Below, one piece after another: positions 14,301 through 26,781 of a stretch of 64,000 nucleotides of DNA. A model generated the notes under the pieces. The model made no database searches, had not been told where the DNA came from, and saw only the letters and a program-made list of their open reading frames with translations. This DNA comes from Penelope pileata (Eukaryota > Chordata > Aves > Galliformes > Cracidae): positions 124,001 through 188,000 of the forward strand of contig WBMW01000147.1 in NCBI GenBank assembly GCA_013396635.1, in the 5' to 3' direction. How positions within the stretch are numbered: position 1 is the first letter of the stretch; each line of letters begins with the position of its first letter. Made by a program: the position numbers and the translations under genes.

Positions 14301-17064
14301 GAAGAATGATCAGACGTTAGGTAGTGATCAAACTAATGATCAGACAATGCAGGTAAGTGCAGAACTATAAGTATACAGTTGATATGAGAGTTGCAAAGAG
14401 CCTACCCATTCACTTTCACCCTATTTATTTGAAAAACTAATAGAGATGGTGTATACCACTGCCACCATATCAGAAAACTTAGGGGGTGACAGCCCATGTT
14501 GAAAAGTGAAATAACCTACAATTTGCTCTGTTAGTACTTTGTCAGCCAAATAGAGAGCAGAGTGTGCAGACAGTTTCTAATTCCAATACCAGCAGGTTAT
14601 GGCTAGCAATCAGCCAGGAAAAGACCAGTGTTGAGAGTCTACCCACATTTACTGAGATTACTACACTTCCAGGACAGGGGAATATGAACTAGTGGCAAAT
14701 TATTTTCTTGGAATATTTTCCTTCTCTGTGTTTTTATACTGATTGTGCTGCCTTGAATACTCTGTATATTACTATGCTCACTGAAACAAAGAGATCTTGT
14801 AATTTATAATGTACTGGTTTTGGACTCTTAGTATAATTTTACTGTGATTTCTAAATGATTACTGTATCTTTCCTTCAAAATACTCTGCACCAGAAGTATA
14901 TCCTTTAAATCATGACTGTCTTTCATTTTCGGATTAGGAAAGCTTTAAAAGATGAACACAAATTTTTGTTCAAAAACCTTCAGTGGCCAAGCTAGACTAT
15001 AAACCTAAAGTGAAAAATCTCTCTCGCAAGGCTTAAAGCGAACTGTATCTTCTCTACATTCAAGTAAGGATGCAAAGTATTTCCATGGGCAGTAACAGCA
15101 TATTCTGATATAACCAAACTGCATGGGTGTACCCTACATGCATACACTGCCAATAAGACCCAGGGGAGGTTTCTTTATTATGGTCCATGCGTGCTACTGC
15201 TAGGATTCAACACAGTCACTTGGATGTTAAACTGTGCTGGATTTGATTGTTGAAAATTTATACCCTCAATAGAAATTAGATAAAAATCTTTTCTTGTTGA
15301 ACCAAGAATGGATTACCATAGTTCTAGCTATGTTGGTTCTCCAACATCTAAAAAATACCTACATTTTAAAGTTCTATAAGAAGCCAGAAAAATTGGAGAA
15401 GCAAAGCAAGAGATTAATGGATCATTTCAATCATTTAATGAGAATAGGGGTACATCTTGAACACAGGTCATAAAACTGGCTCAAGACTGACAACAACGCA
15501 TGGTGTCTGTGCAAAGGAATTCCCATTATTGACCTAATAGTCAGGAAAAGATAGATTAGGATGGCACAATGTTCACTTGTGGCCTCTTGGGGATCATTTC
15601 TTAAATGAATTCTTAACATGCAACACTGTAAAAAGATGATTTGTTGAGACTTGAGGATGACTTCTTTCACAGCTATTTCAATGGTTTAGCATGGCTGATG
15701 ACATTTTCTCCTTAGGTTGTGTACTGAGAAAAAAGCTAAGAATACATTAAATGTCACAAGAGCATAGTTTAACTGAGCATTCTACACTGTATTAATCAGG
15801 CTTCATATATTGCAGGGCAAAAATAAACATTGTATTAAAGCTTTGAGAGACAAAGAAATTTTGAGCATCCATTTTCCCTACTGGATCCATCAGACGTACA
15901 CGAATCAGAATCTAAAATTCAGCTGTGACCCCCATGGCTGAAGCTGGTTTTCATAAATCCCAATGGTGGTCATTGATCTCGTGAAAATCTTTAACTTGTT
16001 TTGTCCCACTTAAAACATGAAGGCTTTATATAGAGAAGCATAACATAGGCACTGAAAACTGATCAGATTATAACATTAAATTACAGGCTCCTCTTGGAAA
16101 AATAAAAAGTAATCTCCCTGTCCATATCTGCCAAAAGAGTACCAAAAGATAGAATGCAATACCTAACTTTCTGAGGGCTTTTAATTTACAGAAATGGCAA
16201 ACAAAGATATTGACTTTACATCATCTCTCCTGAAGCAGAAATGCATAGCAGGACTAAAAATTTTTTCCTATGCCTTGACATGGATTAAAAATAGACAGGA
16301 AAAAAAAAATCTTTTGTATTCATTATTCCATGAAAAAGTCAATAATTACCTGGTATACAGAGAATTAAAATATTTAGAGGAAAAGTCTTATGCCATCACA
16401 GTGTTTAGTTATGATGCTTTGTTTCTCTATGAAGACTTTGTCTACTGATCAGTTTTTTTGCCCCAGTCACCCAGTCTGACATACTTGTTTCATCTGAGTT
16501 CAGGGTAGAAGTCCCAATGTTAATTTAATTTCATTAGTTTTTGGTTTTGTTTTTGTTTTTTAAAATCAGAACCTGAATAAAGGAGAGAGACTATACCAGT
16601 TTTCCACGGAGAGAATTACGTATCTTTGCACTAGTTGTAATACGCTGCAGTCCTCTGGTTGTCTAACAGGTCAGAAAAAAGATCAGGAGGGAACCAAAGG
16701 ACAGGAATCTTATGAAAAGGGGCTAAAGATACTTCTCTAGGAGGTGTTATAGGAGGGAACCAAGGAGTATGTGAAGATTTTACAGTGAGTAAAGCAGGGA
16801 GCACATCAGCATACCATGCACATCTGTAAGGAACCAGGCTCCATGTTGCTAGCTGCACTTCAGTACAAAGAACAGCCTTCTATGTACATATGTAAAGATA
16901 TGAGCAGATATCCAAAACTTTTTTTCAGGGATGACATCAAACTCATGTGACTTATCACTTGGCCAAGCTGCGATGAATTATACAGGGGATCCGAATATGG
17001 TGTGGTATATACGATTTTCTGAGTCAAAGTCAGCTAATGTCAATGGGTCTTCATCTGCTGCCTT

Positions 17065-17165
17065 CAGCAGACTTTGGATCAGGCTTGTTGCATACTGATA
17101 AAGGTAAAGCAGAAGGAGGCCTTGAATTCTCATTCTGATTTATGCTGAGTAATTGAATACAAATA
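17065..17165. repeat. Ancient amniote repeat fragment (unnamed)
   Basis: GACTTTGGATCAGGCTTGTT and then GGCCTTGAATTCTCATTCTG with TTTATGCTGAGTAA. These recall a widespread amniote repeat carrying 'ctttggatcaggcc' and 'cctgattctcatttacactga'. Diverged. Confidence 0.35.
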
Positions 17166-17397
17166 TAAAGACAATATAAATAACTTCAGAAAGGTCACTT
17201 GCCTAGTCAGTCTGGGAAATAAATTTAGAAGTCTTAGGTAAATGCTTAGACTATCAGAGAAAACACTTAATTCGAAGGTATAAGGCAATTATTTTATCTT
17301 TTTTTTTCCTCCTCAGAATACCAGGTATCGTTTAAAATCTATGGTTTTCTGCATTCCTAATGTAGTAAACAATCAATAGGGCTTTTCAGCTCTTTTC

Positions 17398-17475
17398 TTA
17401 AAGCCTGATCCTACTATTGATCTCAGCTCACAGTTCCCATTTTACTTCACTGAAGTCTCATATATGTAAGGAAAA
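17398..17475. repeat. Ancient amniote repeat fragment (unnamed)
   Basis: TTAAAGCCTGATCCTACTAT and TTTTACTTCACTGAAGTCTC fit the same unnamed repeat, whose hallmark is 'cctgatcc' near 'cttcagtgaagtc' words. Confidence 0.35.
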
Positions 17476-18439
17476 CTAGACTCAGCCTTAATGGTTTTCT
17501 GTATCAGCATCATCTGTGATATATGCAAGATAATATACAGATTTGGGAATATTATCTGGCAGTCATGTCCTGCTGCACAAGAGTAGAGGGAGCCAACAAC
17601 GCTGCTTATCATTGTGATCCACTAAATATCCTTTGGAAGTAACACATGAACTCATCTGTTAGATAGCCCAAGGAATAGGGTACCAAAGTCTGGATATCAT
17701 TTCCAGAGGGAAGAAAGAGAAATACAGCTAAATGCACGTGTGTTTCTTTTCTGCTTTGACCCAGCTGTTCATCTTCTAAGAGTTGCGATATTTTCTCCAA
17801 GCTGGACTGTTTCATTTATATGAAACATAAATGCATTTTCTTGCATATACTTGAAGATGATCTATTATCATGTTCTCACATCCAAATCCTACATACAAAG
17901 AAATATACTTTGTACTTCCTGATCTGAGACAAAGTAAGCTTTGGGGGGAACTGTTCTCAAGCTACTGAATAATTGAAGCAATCTGCAGGTTGTATGAAAA
18001 GAAGCTGATGTGACTTCCCCTCTCCAAATACTCTGTGCTGGCAATATGGTAATAAAGCTTTCAAACAACATTTGAAACTATTTATATTTGCCTCTTCCTC
18101 TCTAAGCATTTTGAATACACTGGATCTATAAGCAAACCTAGAGTTAAAAAGTCAAGAGTCTGACCTGAAAAAAATGAAAATTGGAGTCGTTGAATATTCA
18201 CGTAGTTTGAGAAGATGGACCATTATAAACTATTGGGAGACCTGGCAAGGTAGGAGCATCTTCTTGCATTGAGGCAATCATATAAGCTGTAGAAGCATCA
18301 GATCTATCCTAAAAAATATATGAAGAAGGAGTACTGCTGAAAGCATGATAATGGCACAGAGTCTTGCTAAGGCTAATTTACCCTGTTGAAAAAAATGTAG
18401 TGGGACTGCAGAGTAGCTAGATTTGCACATAGATTGGGT

Positions 18440-18590
18440 TATTTATATTGATTATGTGCTCATTTTACAATAGAGAAGGTGTAGTGAAGTCAACAAATTC
18501 ATTGCTGAAAGCTGGACCAAGACAACGCAAGTTTTCCTGTTTCTACTCCAGTGCTCTAACTACTAGCCAATCACTCACATCTTCAAGTTT
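18440..18590 (-). repeat. MIR/L3-like ancient repeat remnant
   Basis: Successive blocks follow the classic minus-strand order of MIR/L3-like repeats: CTCATTTTACAATAGAGAAG (fossil of 'ccattttacagatgaggaa'), then GTGAAGTCAACAAATTCATT, then CCAGTGCTCTAACTACTAGC (fossil of 'cagtgctctaaccactag'). Divergence is high, so it is an old insertion. Confidence 0.6.
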
Positions 18591-19078
18591 ATAGTATTTT
18601 GATTACAGTATGTTGCTTGCAGCAATGAAATCCAAGCATCTATTACTAGCAGAAAGACAGCTTACTGATTCTACCCTTAATGGGGAAATTTTTGAAATGC
18701 AAGTTCCCAGTCTTGCTCACAAATTTAATATTAACCATATGACAGTCCCATCAAGGAAATAGCACTTCCAAGATAAAATCTAAAAACATTTGTTTACAAG
18801 ACTTGTTTTTGACTTTGCAAAAAATACAGTTCATATACAAAGTCCAAGAGCCAGACCACCATTCCCTCTACTCCATCTGCACAGAGAACTTGTTCCTACA
18901 TGTCTAAGCGCACCTGTTTCCCGATTGAAACAAAGTATGAAATTACTAATTAACAAAAAGTTTTCAGTGCAGCCAGTGGACACTCTTCGACAACATAAAC
19001 AGTAGGAATAGGGCTTTTTTATCCCACCAAATTCATTTCACCATAAAATACATTCCTGGACATCTAGCAGCTGGCTGC

Positions 19079-19118
19079 TGTAAGTCTGTAAGTAAGTCTG
19101 TAATCTGTAAGTCTGTAT
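19079..19118. repeat. Short tandem repeat, unit about TAAGTCTG
   Basis: TGTAAGTCTGTAAGTAAGTC, then TGTAATCTGTAAGTCTGTAT. There are about four imperfect copies of an 8-bp unit. Confidence 0.75.
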
Positions 19119-21452
19119 TGTGAGGCAGGAATTTGCTGCTCAGGTTTAGGGGTGCAAGCAGTGCATTATAGAAAAGAGTGTTACTTTGTATAACACCACT
19201 TTCTGTGCTGGGCACAGTGGGGAAGGACAAGAGGAGCAGCCATGAGAATCTGGTGGCTTATTTGCTCTGCCCCTAAAGAAATAAAGTGTTTGGTTTTAGG
19301 AAAAAGTGGAGGTTTCTAGACCTGTAAAGAAAGGGGAAATAATGCCTGGGGCCAAATGAAAGCAGCAGGGAGCAGAGAGATGGTTTTGGGACTGGACAGG
19401 AAATGGAAGGAATCCAAGATATTTAGTCAGAAGCCAAACAGTCTTTGGCAGAAAAGTATTTGATTGTTGCTGTATATTCTTCAATTGAAATGGATTGGGA
19501 AAACAAAGAACTCTACAGTTCAAAGAAGTCTTCACCTGACTCCATCATTTGTGGCACAGTGAATATGTCAAAGATTATGTTACAGACTCAGTTCATACCA
19601 ATGCATTCCCTTTTAATTGTCTATAACGGATGTAAACAGAACAGTATGCAGGCCAGGCTAGAAGTCACTGTAACAATATATGCTATGTTTCATCATATCT
19701 ACAAACACAAATAAACCAGCTCTCCAAATCTTTATAAACCATTGAATTTCATGAGTGTGGAAAAGAGAGGGGCTAGAAAACTATGCAGACTGCTCAGGGG
19801 ACAAAGCCCATTCTGTTTTGGCTAATTAAAGTATCATTTTTAATTTAACTGATAATTCATATATTATAGCATTTCACAAATACAGTTACCTCCTAAACAG
19901 CTCTGTGACATAAGCGACGTTGGGTCAAGTTCAGAATCCCCATTGGTGTGTATATGCAGGATGAACTTGATCATTTCTCTCCACGTTGCAAGTGAGAAAA
20001 CTAAAGAAAGAAGTGACAGCGTTAGAAGAAAAGATGCAGCAGAACAAGAGTACAAGTAATTTTCCCCTTTTTTCTCTTTACAGTGAACTTCTCATGCCTG
20101 CTTTGTTAGAGCAATATTAAAGGCTTAATTTCATAACCCTGGTTCACACAAGCAGCCATTGTCTAAGTAGAAGCATCCCATGAGTTTAGTGAAATTAGTG
20201 TTGCTACATGATGGGATTTTATAATGAGGCCCCAGGTGGACATTGCTGATGGTCAAAGTTGGTCTAGTGTCACTGAAGGAAATCTTTTGGGCCATTTTCC
20301 TTGTTACTGAAAACCATTGATGAAATTAAGATGTTTTTGTTTGGCATCCACAGCACTACTGTAGATTGGGAGCTCTCCACAATACCTCAGGCTGTATCCT
20401 ATATTAAATTTATTTAATATTTATTTATTTAGTATTTATACCCTGTGCCTTGACTGTTTCCTATAATGGCATACACACCATTTTCTGTAACATGCACACA
20501 GAATCTTCTGCTCTGTTGCTTGGGTCATCCTTTGGCCTGGTTGGGCCAGGACACTTTAGGAACTCTTCCATGTATACATTTCATCAAAATATTTTATTTC
20601 TGTAAATGAAGAATCTTTGTTTCTTCCCCCAGTAGGCACGCCTCACTAACAATTAGTGAGGGTCACTGGCAAAAAATTTCAATGCCTACTGTACATAATA
20701 ATTGCCATGAGAGATTATCTTCACAGACTTCTAAGTTTCCCACTTGCAAACAATGAACTGTATGATAATCATACCTTTATAGCTTACAATGCATACACAT
20801 TAGCCTGGTGTATACACAGCACAACTCTCCAATAGAAGTCAGCATTGACCATTAAAAGTTTATTCAATACTTCATAGCTGGGAATAAAATGCTTGGCATA
20901 TTTTTATGAACAAAATAGTCATTTTCAGAGCCTCTGGCTGTATATTATTCTTGACTAAATGGACATGCTGCAAACCTCCTACACTCTAGCATATGGCTTT
21001 CTTACATACTTCAGTAAGAGAAATTAAGCAGTCAAGCATTAATAGTCTCTATAGTGCTAAATCAAGAAGATTTTGGAGTATTATATCTCATAATATAGTT
21101 GCTTCAAGGATGCCTCTTTAGAAACCAGAATATTTTTACATTCAGAATTAGGCATTATTTTCTCCATATTTCTTGTAATCCTTTAATACGGCAGATGTGT
21201 ACCTGATCATGCTGCTTTCCATACAGCAAAGCATGTTTGTGTACTGTTAAATGTTAATGCACTTCTTGTATACGGTACTTGTCGTGCCTTGTCTCTCTTT
21301 CTGTATGCATGCTGTAAGAATCTTTTTAATAAAATATTTTTCATTTAGAGCACTTTCAAATGTATATGCTATATGCAAGAAAGAAACCTTGTTCTGCTTT
21401 GGCCTAAACTCAATTTTAAATAACAGCCACCATTATTAAACTTACCTCCCTC

Positions 21453-21457
21453 CTCAG
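21453..21457. repeat. Target-site duplication of the solo LTR, left copy
   Basis: CTCAG immediately before the TG end of the LTR. It is identical to the five bases after the CA end. Confidence 0.75.
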
Positions 21458-21997
21458 TGTTATGGTTTGGCTCAGCAGATAGCTGAGTTCCACACAGTTA
21501 TTCACTCACCCTCCCCCCTCCCCAAATGGGACGGGGGAGAGAAGTAGAGAGATATGCAGTAAAACGCGTGGGTTGGGATAAATGCTATTTACTAAAATAG
21601 TAAAGAGATCAAAAGAAATAACAGTACATATATATATATATATATATATACAAAGAGGATACGCAGAGCAAGGGCTCACAGCCACTGGTGACCCTTCCTC
21701 CCGGCTAGCCCCTTCCGTAACGAACGGAACCCGGAAAAAACCACCAACCAATCACATGATGTTATATGGGATGGAATAGCTCCTTGGCCAATTTGGGTCA
21801 GCTGCCCTGGTCCTGTCCCCTCCCAGTTCCCAGCTCCTTATGCCCCCCTTAACTATTTCACTGGCAGAGGAATGCGGAAGTGAGTTATGTTCTCGGCTCC
21901 GCTCAACACTGCCAGGATGTTATCAGTATCTCGGAGGTACAAGATAAATTCATACTAGACACTACGAGACGTGTAGCTTCTGTTAGAAACTAGGACA
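21458..21997 (-). mobile_element. Solo LTR of an avian endogenous retrovirus (ERVL-like)
   Basis: A 540-bp solitary long terminal repeat on the minus strand. Read on that strand it begins TGTCCTAGTTTC and ends CCATAACA, giving the canonical TG...CA ends. It is bounded by the 5-bp direct repeat CTCAG at 21453-21457 and 21998-22002. The interior resembles common bird LTRs: on the minus strand there is a motif around AAATTGGCCAAGGAG, then ATTCCATCCCATATAAC and CCAAT-type ATTGG, which may be promoter elements. No gag, pol or env sequence adjoins it, so it is probably the product of recombination between the two LTRs of a former provirus. A 5-bp duplication and the TGTCCT start favour an ERVL-type element, but the family is assigned by eye. 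It is clearly richer in G+C and CpG than its surroundings. Confidence 0.8.
21626..21651. repeat. (TA)n microsatellite inside the solo LTR
   Basis: About twelve to thirteen TA units within the LTR. It probably arose from a short AT-rich motif of the LTR by slippage. Confidence 0.9.
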
Positions 21998-22002
21998 CTC
22001 AG
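21998..22002. repeat. Target-site duplication of the solo LTR, right copy
   Basis: CTCAG immediately after the ACA end of the LTR. It is followed by a CA microsatellite. Confidence 0.75.
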
Positions 22003-22003
22003 G

Positions 22004-22019
22004 CACACACACACACACA
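22004..22019. repeat. (CA)n microsatellite at the LTR flank
   Basis: Eight CA units starting two bases after the right target-site duplication. Confidence 0.85.
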
Positions 22020-22854
22020 GCAGCAGTTCATTTTCCTCTGAGTATCCCGTGTCCTCCATAGTCCTTTAATGCTTAGGGCTAAAATGCTAAAATACTAAAA
22101 ACAGGTGTACCTTGACCCTCTGAAGATCTGATATGATCTGACTGGTTCAAAGGCCAAGGTCACTTGAGTCATAAGATTGGCTGAGTGATATTATTTTTGT
22201 CATGGTTCCAAACTGTTGAGAGGTAGGGCTCTGATTCTGGCACATGAGAATCAAATGATATGATAGTCTAGTTATTAACTATGACAGATAGAAAAAGTTG
22301 TATGTTGAACAGCTACTCTGTGATTAGTACCCTATATTTTACAATGTCACTGTTCTGAATGCTGTAATACTTCCAAGACTCTTTCAAGAACTAAGGCTTT
22401 TGAATTTAGAAAGAAACAATAAAAGAAGATACAGATGAAATCTGGTAAGAGCTCTGTAAGATTTCATAGCTTATTTTCCCAAAAAGAATTCCAGTTCAGT
22501 AATTCAAATGTAAAACTAGTTCCCTATTGGCAGTTTTTCCTTAGGACCGTCTTTATATTTTTTCATTTTATTTTAAATATATAGAGGGATTAACTGCTAT
22601 GAGGTATTAGAGGAAAACAAAACAAGAGAAGTTACTTCCATCGCCTCATTTTCATTTTATTCTTGCATGTAAATGCAGCATTTTAAATCTAGCTCTATTT
22701 CCCTACATGAAACCTATCCCAAGGATCAGGGAGGAACCCCATCAACAATAAGAATGCCCATCTCACCCACATATCTCAAGCACCATCTTTTTAACATAAT
22801 CAAAAGTAGAGTAGTTTAATGTTTAGCATGGCATATCTATAGGAGTCTATCAGT

Positions 22855-22965
22855 TCACACATCTGTAAACTGGATATACATTTTTCTCTCCCTGATGTTT
22901 TGTAAATGTTTTTTAAATGCTTTGAGATGCACTGATGAAAGACATTCTAGTACCATGCAGTAACA
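22855..22965 (+). repeat. Ancient LINE 3' tail, L3/CR1-like
   Basis: Diverged remnant of an old interspersed repeat. It runs from CACATCTGTAAACTGGATAT, resembling the 'catctgtaaaatgggg' block of MIR and L3 repeats, to AAATGCTTTGAGATGCACTG followed by ATGAAAGACATTCTAGT. The latter resembles the conserved tail that reads roughly 'aaagcgctttgagatc...gatgaaaggcgctata' across amniotes. Family assignment is from memory; a profile search with RepeatMasker would settle it. Confidence 0.55.
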
Positions 22966-23559
22966 CTGGCATGGGCATCTTAAGTGCCTACTTACATTTT
23001 GAAAACACAGCCTTTTGTCTTTAGAAGGAGGCCTAATACCCTAAATGGTATATTTTTGGTGGGCTGAAGGATTGTATAGTACTAGACAAGTTAGCAAGAA
23101 ACCCATTTAGTAGTTTGGGATGAGGGAGCGGGGCTGGGTTGGGAAGGAGAAATAAAATGTAATCAGGTAATCTTACAATCAGCAGATAAAAGCTAAATAG
23201 AAACACATTACAGAGCCTGTGACTATAATAAGCTAATGTTGCATTGTTTCCAAGGCATAACTGCTGCATACAATCAGACAGAAAGTGAAGAATCATGAAA
23301 GGTACACTGAAAATGGGATAGAAGAGGAGAACTTGCATTCAAAACTTAGGATTTTCACTTGTTTCTTTTCAGAGAACTGATGACTGCTTGCTACAGATAA
23401 TAAAAATGATCATATTAATACATGTCTGAACAGGCAACAGTTGCTACTGTGCTCAAGACCAGAGCCGGAAGGAATGGCTGTTTCTGTTTTGAGTAGAAAC
23501 GGGCCCCCTGGTCTCTAAGAATGTGTGCATGATGTATAATAGATACCTGTCTGATATAA

Positions 23560-23900
23560 TTAATTATATTTTTCCTAAATTTAACATTGCCTGAAGGATA
23601 AAATCATTTGGCTTGGTGAAATCCCTCATGCCACACAAAGTCTGTGTGCAAGCCAGATTTAATTGCTGTGATAAAACCACAAGAAAGACCAGGTTTGCAT
23701 TAAATCTATAACCACATCTAGTGAAGAATAGCTTTAATCACCTTTGAAATGGTGACCACAAGATAATTAAAGGGAAAGTGTTCTCATTAGCAGTTATCCT
23801 GGAATATCAAATCTCAGTTTATCATGAAGTCCAATTTAAAATGGCTTGGCATGGTTTTAATTTTTTCCTCTGTTTCTGAGTCATGAATCTCCTAGAATTT
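23560..23900. promoter_or_regulatory. Candidate conserved non-coding element
   Basis: About 340 bp with no repeat signature and a dense set of words often found in vertebrate developmental enhancers: TAATTAATTA near 23558, ATTTAATTG, CTTTAATCACCTTTG, AAGATAATTAAAGG and CCAATTTAAAATGG. There is no open frame of note. The call rests only on texture (unique, balanced strand composition, homeodomain-like and TCF-like words), so it is a guess to be tested by alignment with other birds and mammals. Confidence 0.25.
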
Positions 23901-24829
23901 CTTCCATGAGGGTGGGAAAAAAATTAAGCTTGGCCAGTGCCATTTCACAGTCCACTATCATGCTCAATTTCCTGGGTCAGTGCTGGTAAGAGTGCTGTAA
24001 AATACAACAACAGTAATTTCTCATTGGCACCTTTGCCATTTGCACATTCAAGACAAACTGAAAAACGAAGGGTTTCTTTTGTTCTCATTGAAAACAGTCA
24101 TGGTGGTATTTCTCTAAGGTATTACCTTGCTGCCTCTGTCACTAGTCTTATTGAAGAAGTTTCTCTGCACATGGCAACAAATATCTTGTCAGCAGATGTT
24201 TCCAGTGCAAAAAGGAAGCAGAGTCTAAGCTGAACCTTAGCAGTAAATTGCGTTAATTTGCTCTGCAAAAGAATTTTTCAACCAGCATGCAAGACCACCC
24301 CTATTCTGCAAAATCAAAGCGTAGCACTGATTCTAGGCTTTGACGAGAGTCATCTGTGTTATGAACTGACCCTAATCAAAGGCCAGGGCAGAGAGCAAAT
24401 CCTCCTGCTGTTCACATTGTTTCCTCTGTCTGACCTGTTTAACAAACCTAATAACACACACCACATCTCATTAGGCTCAGCATCTACCTGCTTGCAAAGA
24501 AAATGAATTTGGAAGACTCCTTAAGACCATCAGACAGCCATAGCAGCACAACACGACATGTATAGTAGCATAAACCTGATTCTTTTACAGGGAACTTCTT
24601 TTCCCTGCATGCTTTTCCTCCCCCTTTCCTCTTTACACACCTTAGCAAATATGCCAAGAAGGCAAGGGTTCTGTTCTGGTCTGAACTGCTGCCTATGAAA
24701 TTTCAGACAGCTTGATTTTTGACTTGGCAAAGTTTGGCAGGGGTTGCTTTCAATATTAGACTTGTAATGAAAGGCTTACTGTAACCTTATCTATGTTATG
24801 TGGAAGAGATCAGCATCACTCAATCATTT

Positions 24830-24845
24830 AAAAAAAAAAAAAAAA
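24830..24845. repeat. Poly(A) run of 16
   Basis: A16 with no recognisable retrotransposed body on its 5' side. Confidence 0.85.
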
Positions 24846-25567
24846 GCAGAAGGCTTCTTTTCTTTTTCTAAATGTAATTTAGTTTTCCTTTCCCCCAAGT
24901 CTCATTGTGGGTTCACTGAGCTATTCTCCCCTTCAGGCAGAAATGGAAACCAGAGGAGTTGCATTCTTTCAGTTCTTTTCTGACAGTGAGTGTGGCTGCA
25001 TCAAGCTTAGCAGCTAAAGCCTTGCCCGTTACCCTGTAGGATAGCTGTGCAGAACTTGGCTGTTTCGCATCCCAGTGCTTTTATAGAGACTTTCCTGAAG
25101 ATTTCACTAGTCTTACTGCTGCTGAATTGAACTTTTTAGACAGGCAAACATCCACAAAAATAAGAAAAATATATATCAAAACCTCAGTGAAAAGCCTAGC
25201 ATTTCATCTGGTTTTGTGTAGAAACTGCATGATATTATGAAGTTTGCATCAAAGAGGAATAAAAGAGTTATTTGAACCTGGCCCAGGTTTGCACTGAAAT
25301 GTTCATGAACCATAGCAAAACTTTCAACTGATGTTGAAAAAAGTAAGATTCAAGTTTGTAATGAAATCGTGCCATTTTACATGGATTCAGGTTTTATAAT
25401 GCAGGTCTCTTACAGCTGTACTCTCAAAGGAACATATTCCTATCTCAAGATGGGATTTACATACTGTATGTAACTCCCCACATATCCCAGCAAGATTATT
25501 ACTTTCTTATATAGCTGTAAATCCAAGAGCTTTATGTTATGTCAAGGGAATGGATAATCAGCTCACG

Positions 25568-25650
25568 AAGGGCCAAATCCTACCCCCTGAACAGGCATGT
25601 CAGGGCCCAAGAGGTAAAAAGAAATGCGGTTCTTTGAGGAGGTAGATTAG
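25568..25650. repeat. Ancient amniote repeat fragment (unnamed)
   Basis: AAGGGCCAAATCCTACCCCC resembles the 'gggccaaatcctgctccc' word common in amniote interspersed DNA. Only a short stretch is recognisable. Confidence 0.3.
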
Positions 25651-26781
25651 CAAGGCGTACCCTCTTCCACAGCACAAAAGATGCTTAGTTCACACCAGCC
25701 AGCAAAAATGCAGCCACCCACCACATACAGAGCAGCACAGGTCAGCAGCCCTACACCAACAGGTCAGTCACTTGTAAGTTATGTCAAGTGGGCTCTGACA
25801 CAAGATATTATTTTCCCTAGAAGCAGTCCCTTCAACTGAAATTCAGAGGATGCTGGTCAGCTAACATCGGTCATGTTAAATTACAACCAGGATAAACACA
25901 AAGCATCTGATTCTCTACTCCAGTGCTACTCCTGAGCACTGAGGGAGAAAAAAAAGTCAAAGCAGAATAAAAAGTATAGTTTGGCACCATATTTGATATT
26001 AGTGAGACCAGAGCAGTTTTTTCAGAAATTGAGCATAATTACTGCAACTTTCCTAGCATCACCAAACTCAATTCTCTGCATCTCATACTGTCTGCCTGTT
26101 TAATTCCCTTAAAAGGGGATCCTTCCTGTCCTGACCACACAAAGATGCTCTGAAGTGGTAGCATCTATTGATGCACCAACAAAAAGAGAGAAGACAACCT
26201 CAACATTGTGAAGTTCATCACTCTGAGAAGAAAATGAGCCAAGAAGAATGCCCTGTTTCAAAGACTAGAAGCAAGATATTGCCCTTCTCAGCAACAGCTG
26301 TCATGTAACGATGGCTTATTTCTATCCAGCCAAAGTAGTTCTCACACTAGGCAAGCAACAGAGAGTAGAATATTGCTTAGCTCAGGCTTCATCTCTATCC
26401 CTAGACACAGCTTCCTTCCTATCTCATTCTCCCTGCCAAACCATAGCCTTCCCAGCACACCCCTTTTATGCTGTGCGTGGAGGGGTGTGTACAGGAAGCA
26501 ATTAACTCCCCACAGCTAGCCTAATTCCTACAGGATGGAGAGGACTGTGGTCCCTTTTCCAACTAGCTTAAGAATTAACCCCTTCTTCCTCAGCATCTTG
26601 ATGCCACACCCTCACACAGTGAGTACAGCTTTGAACATATTTGATGGCTGACTTTCAGCAGTAGTCGCACATCTGAATGACAATGGGCTATGCGGCTTAA
26701 AATAAAATATAATATCAGTAACAGATTAAAAACTGAGTTCTGCATTTACTCTCATTATTATAGACCTGGTCCAAGCAAATA

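Larger units (their letters stand above)
1..17064. other. Gene-free stretch
   Basis: AT-rich DNA with no recognisable gene, RNA gene or large mobile element. Apart from the microsatellites listed (1.9, 2.7, 3.3, 4.5, 4.9 and 8.3 kb) and short homopolymers such as A14 at 1181-1194 and T12 at 13915-13926, I see only single-copy-looking sequence. The longest open frames (131 codons at 7430-7825 and 134 codons at 10469-10873) have no domain, no codon bias I can see and no splice context, and are best read as chance. Confidence 0.7.
17476..21452. other. Gene-free stretch with one MIR/L3-like remnant
   Basis: Apart from the old repeat at 18.4-18.6 kb and the short tandem repeat at 19.1 kb, this holds unassigned AT-rich DNA, including a TTTATTTAATATTTATTTA-type low-complexity patch at 20401-20440. 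No gene is supported. Confidence 0.65.
22020..26779. other. Gene-free stretch between the solo LTR and mariner copy 1
   Basis: Holds the L3-like tail at 22.9 kb, a candidate conserved element at 23.6-23.9 kb and the unnamed repeat at 25.6 kb. A second weak conserved-looking patch lies at 24360-24510 (CCCTAATCAAAGGCCAGGGC, then AACAAACCTAATAACACACA). I see no gene. Confidence 0.6.

Noticed and set aside
16194..16448. 84-codon frame starting MANKDIDF
   Set aside because: No domain is recognisable and there is no conserved splice or promoter context. Codon content follows the AT-rich background.
24830..24845. A16 run as the tail of a processed pseudogene
   Set aside because: No coding similarity, polyadenylation signal in the right place or flanking direct repeat is visible upstream. 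It is treated as a homopolymer.
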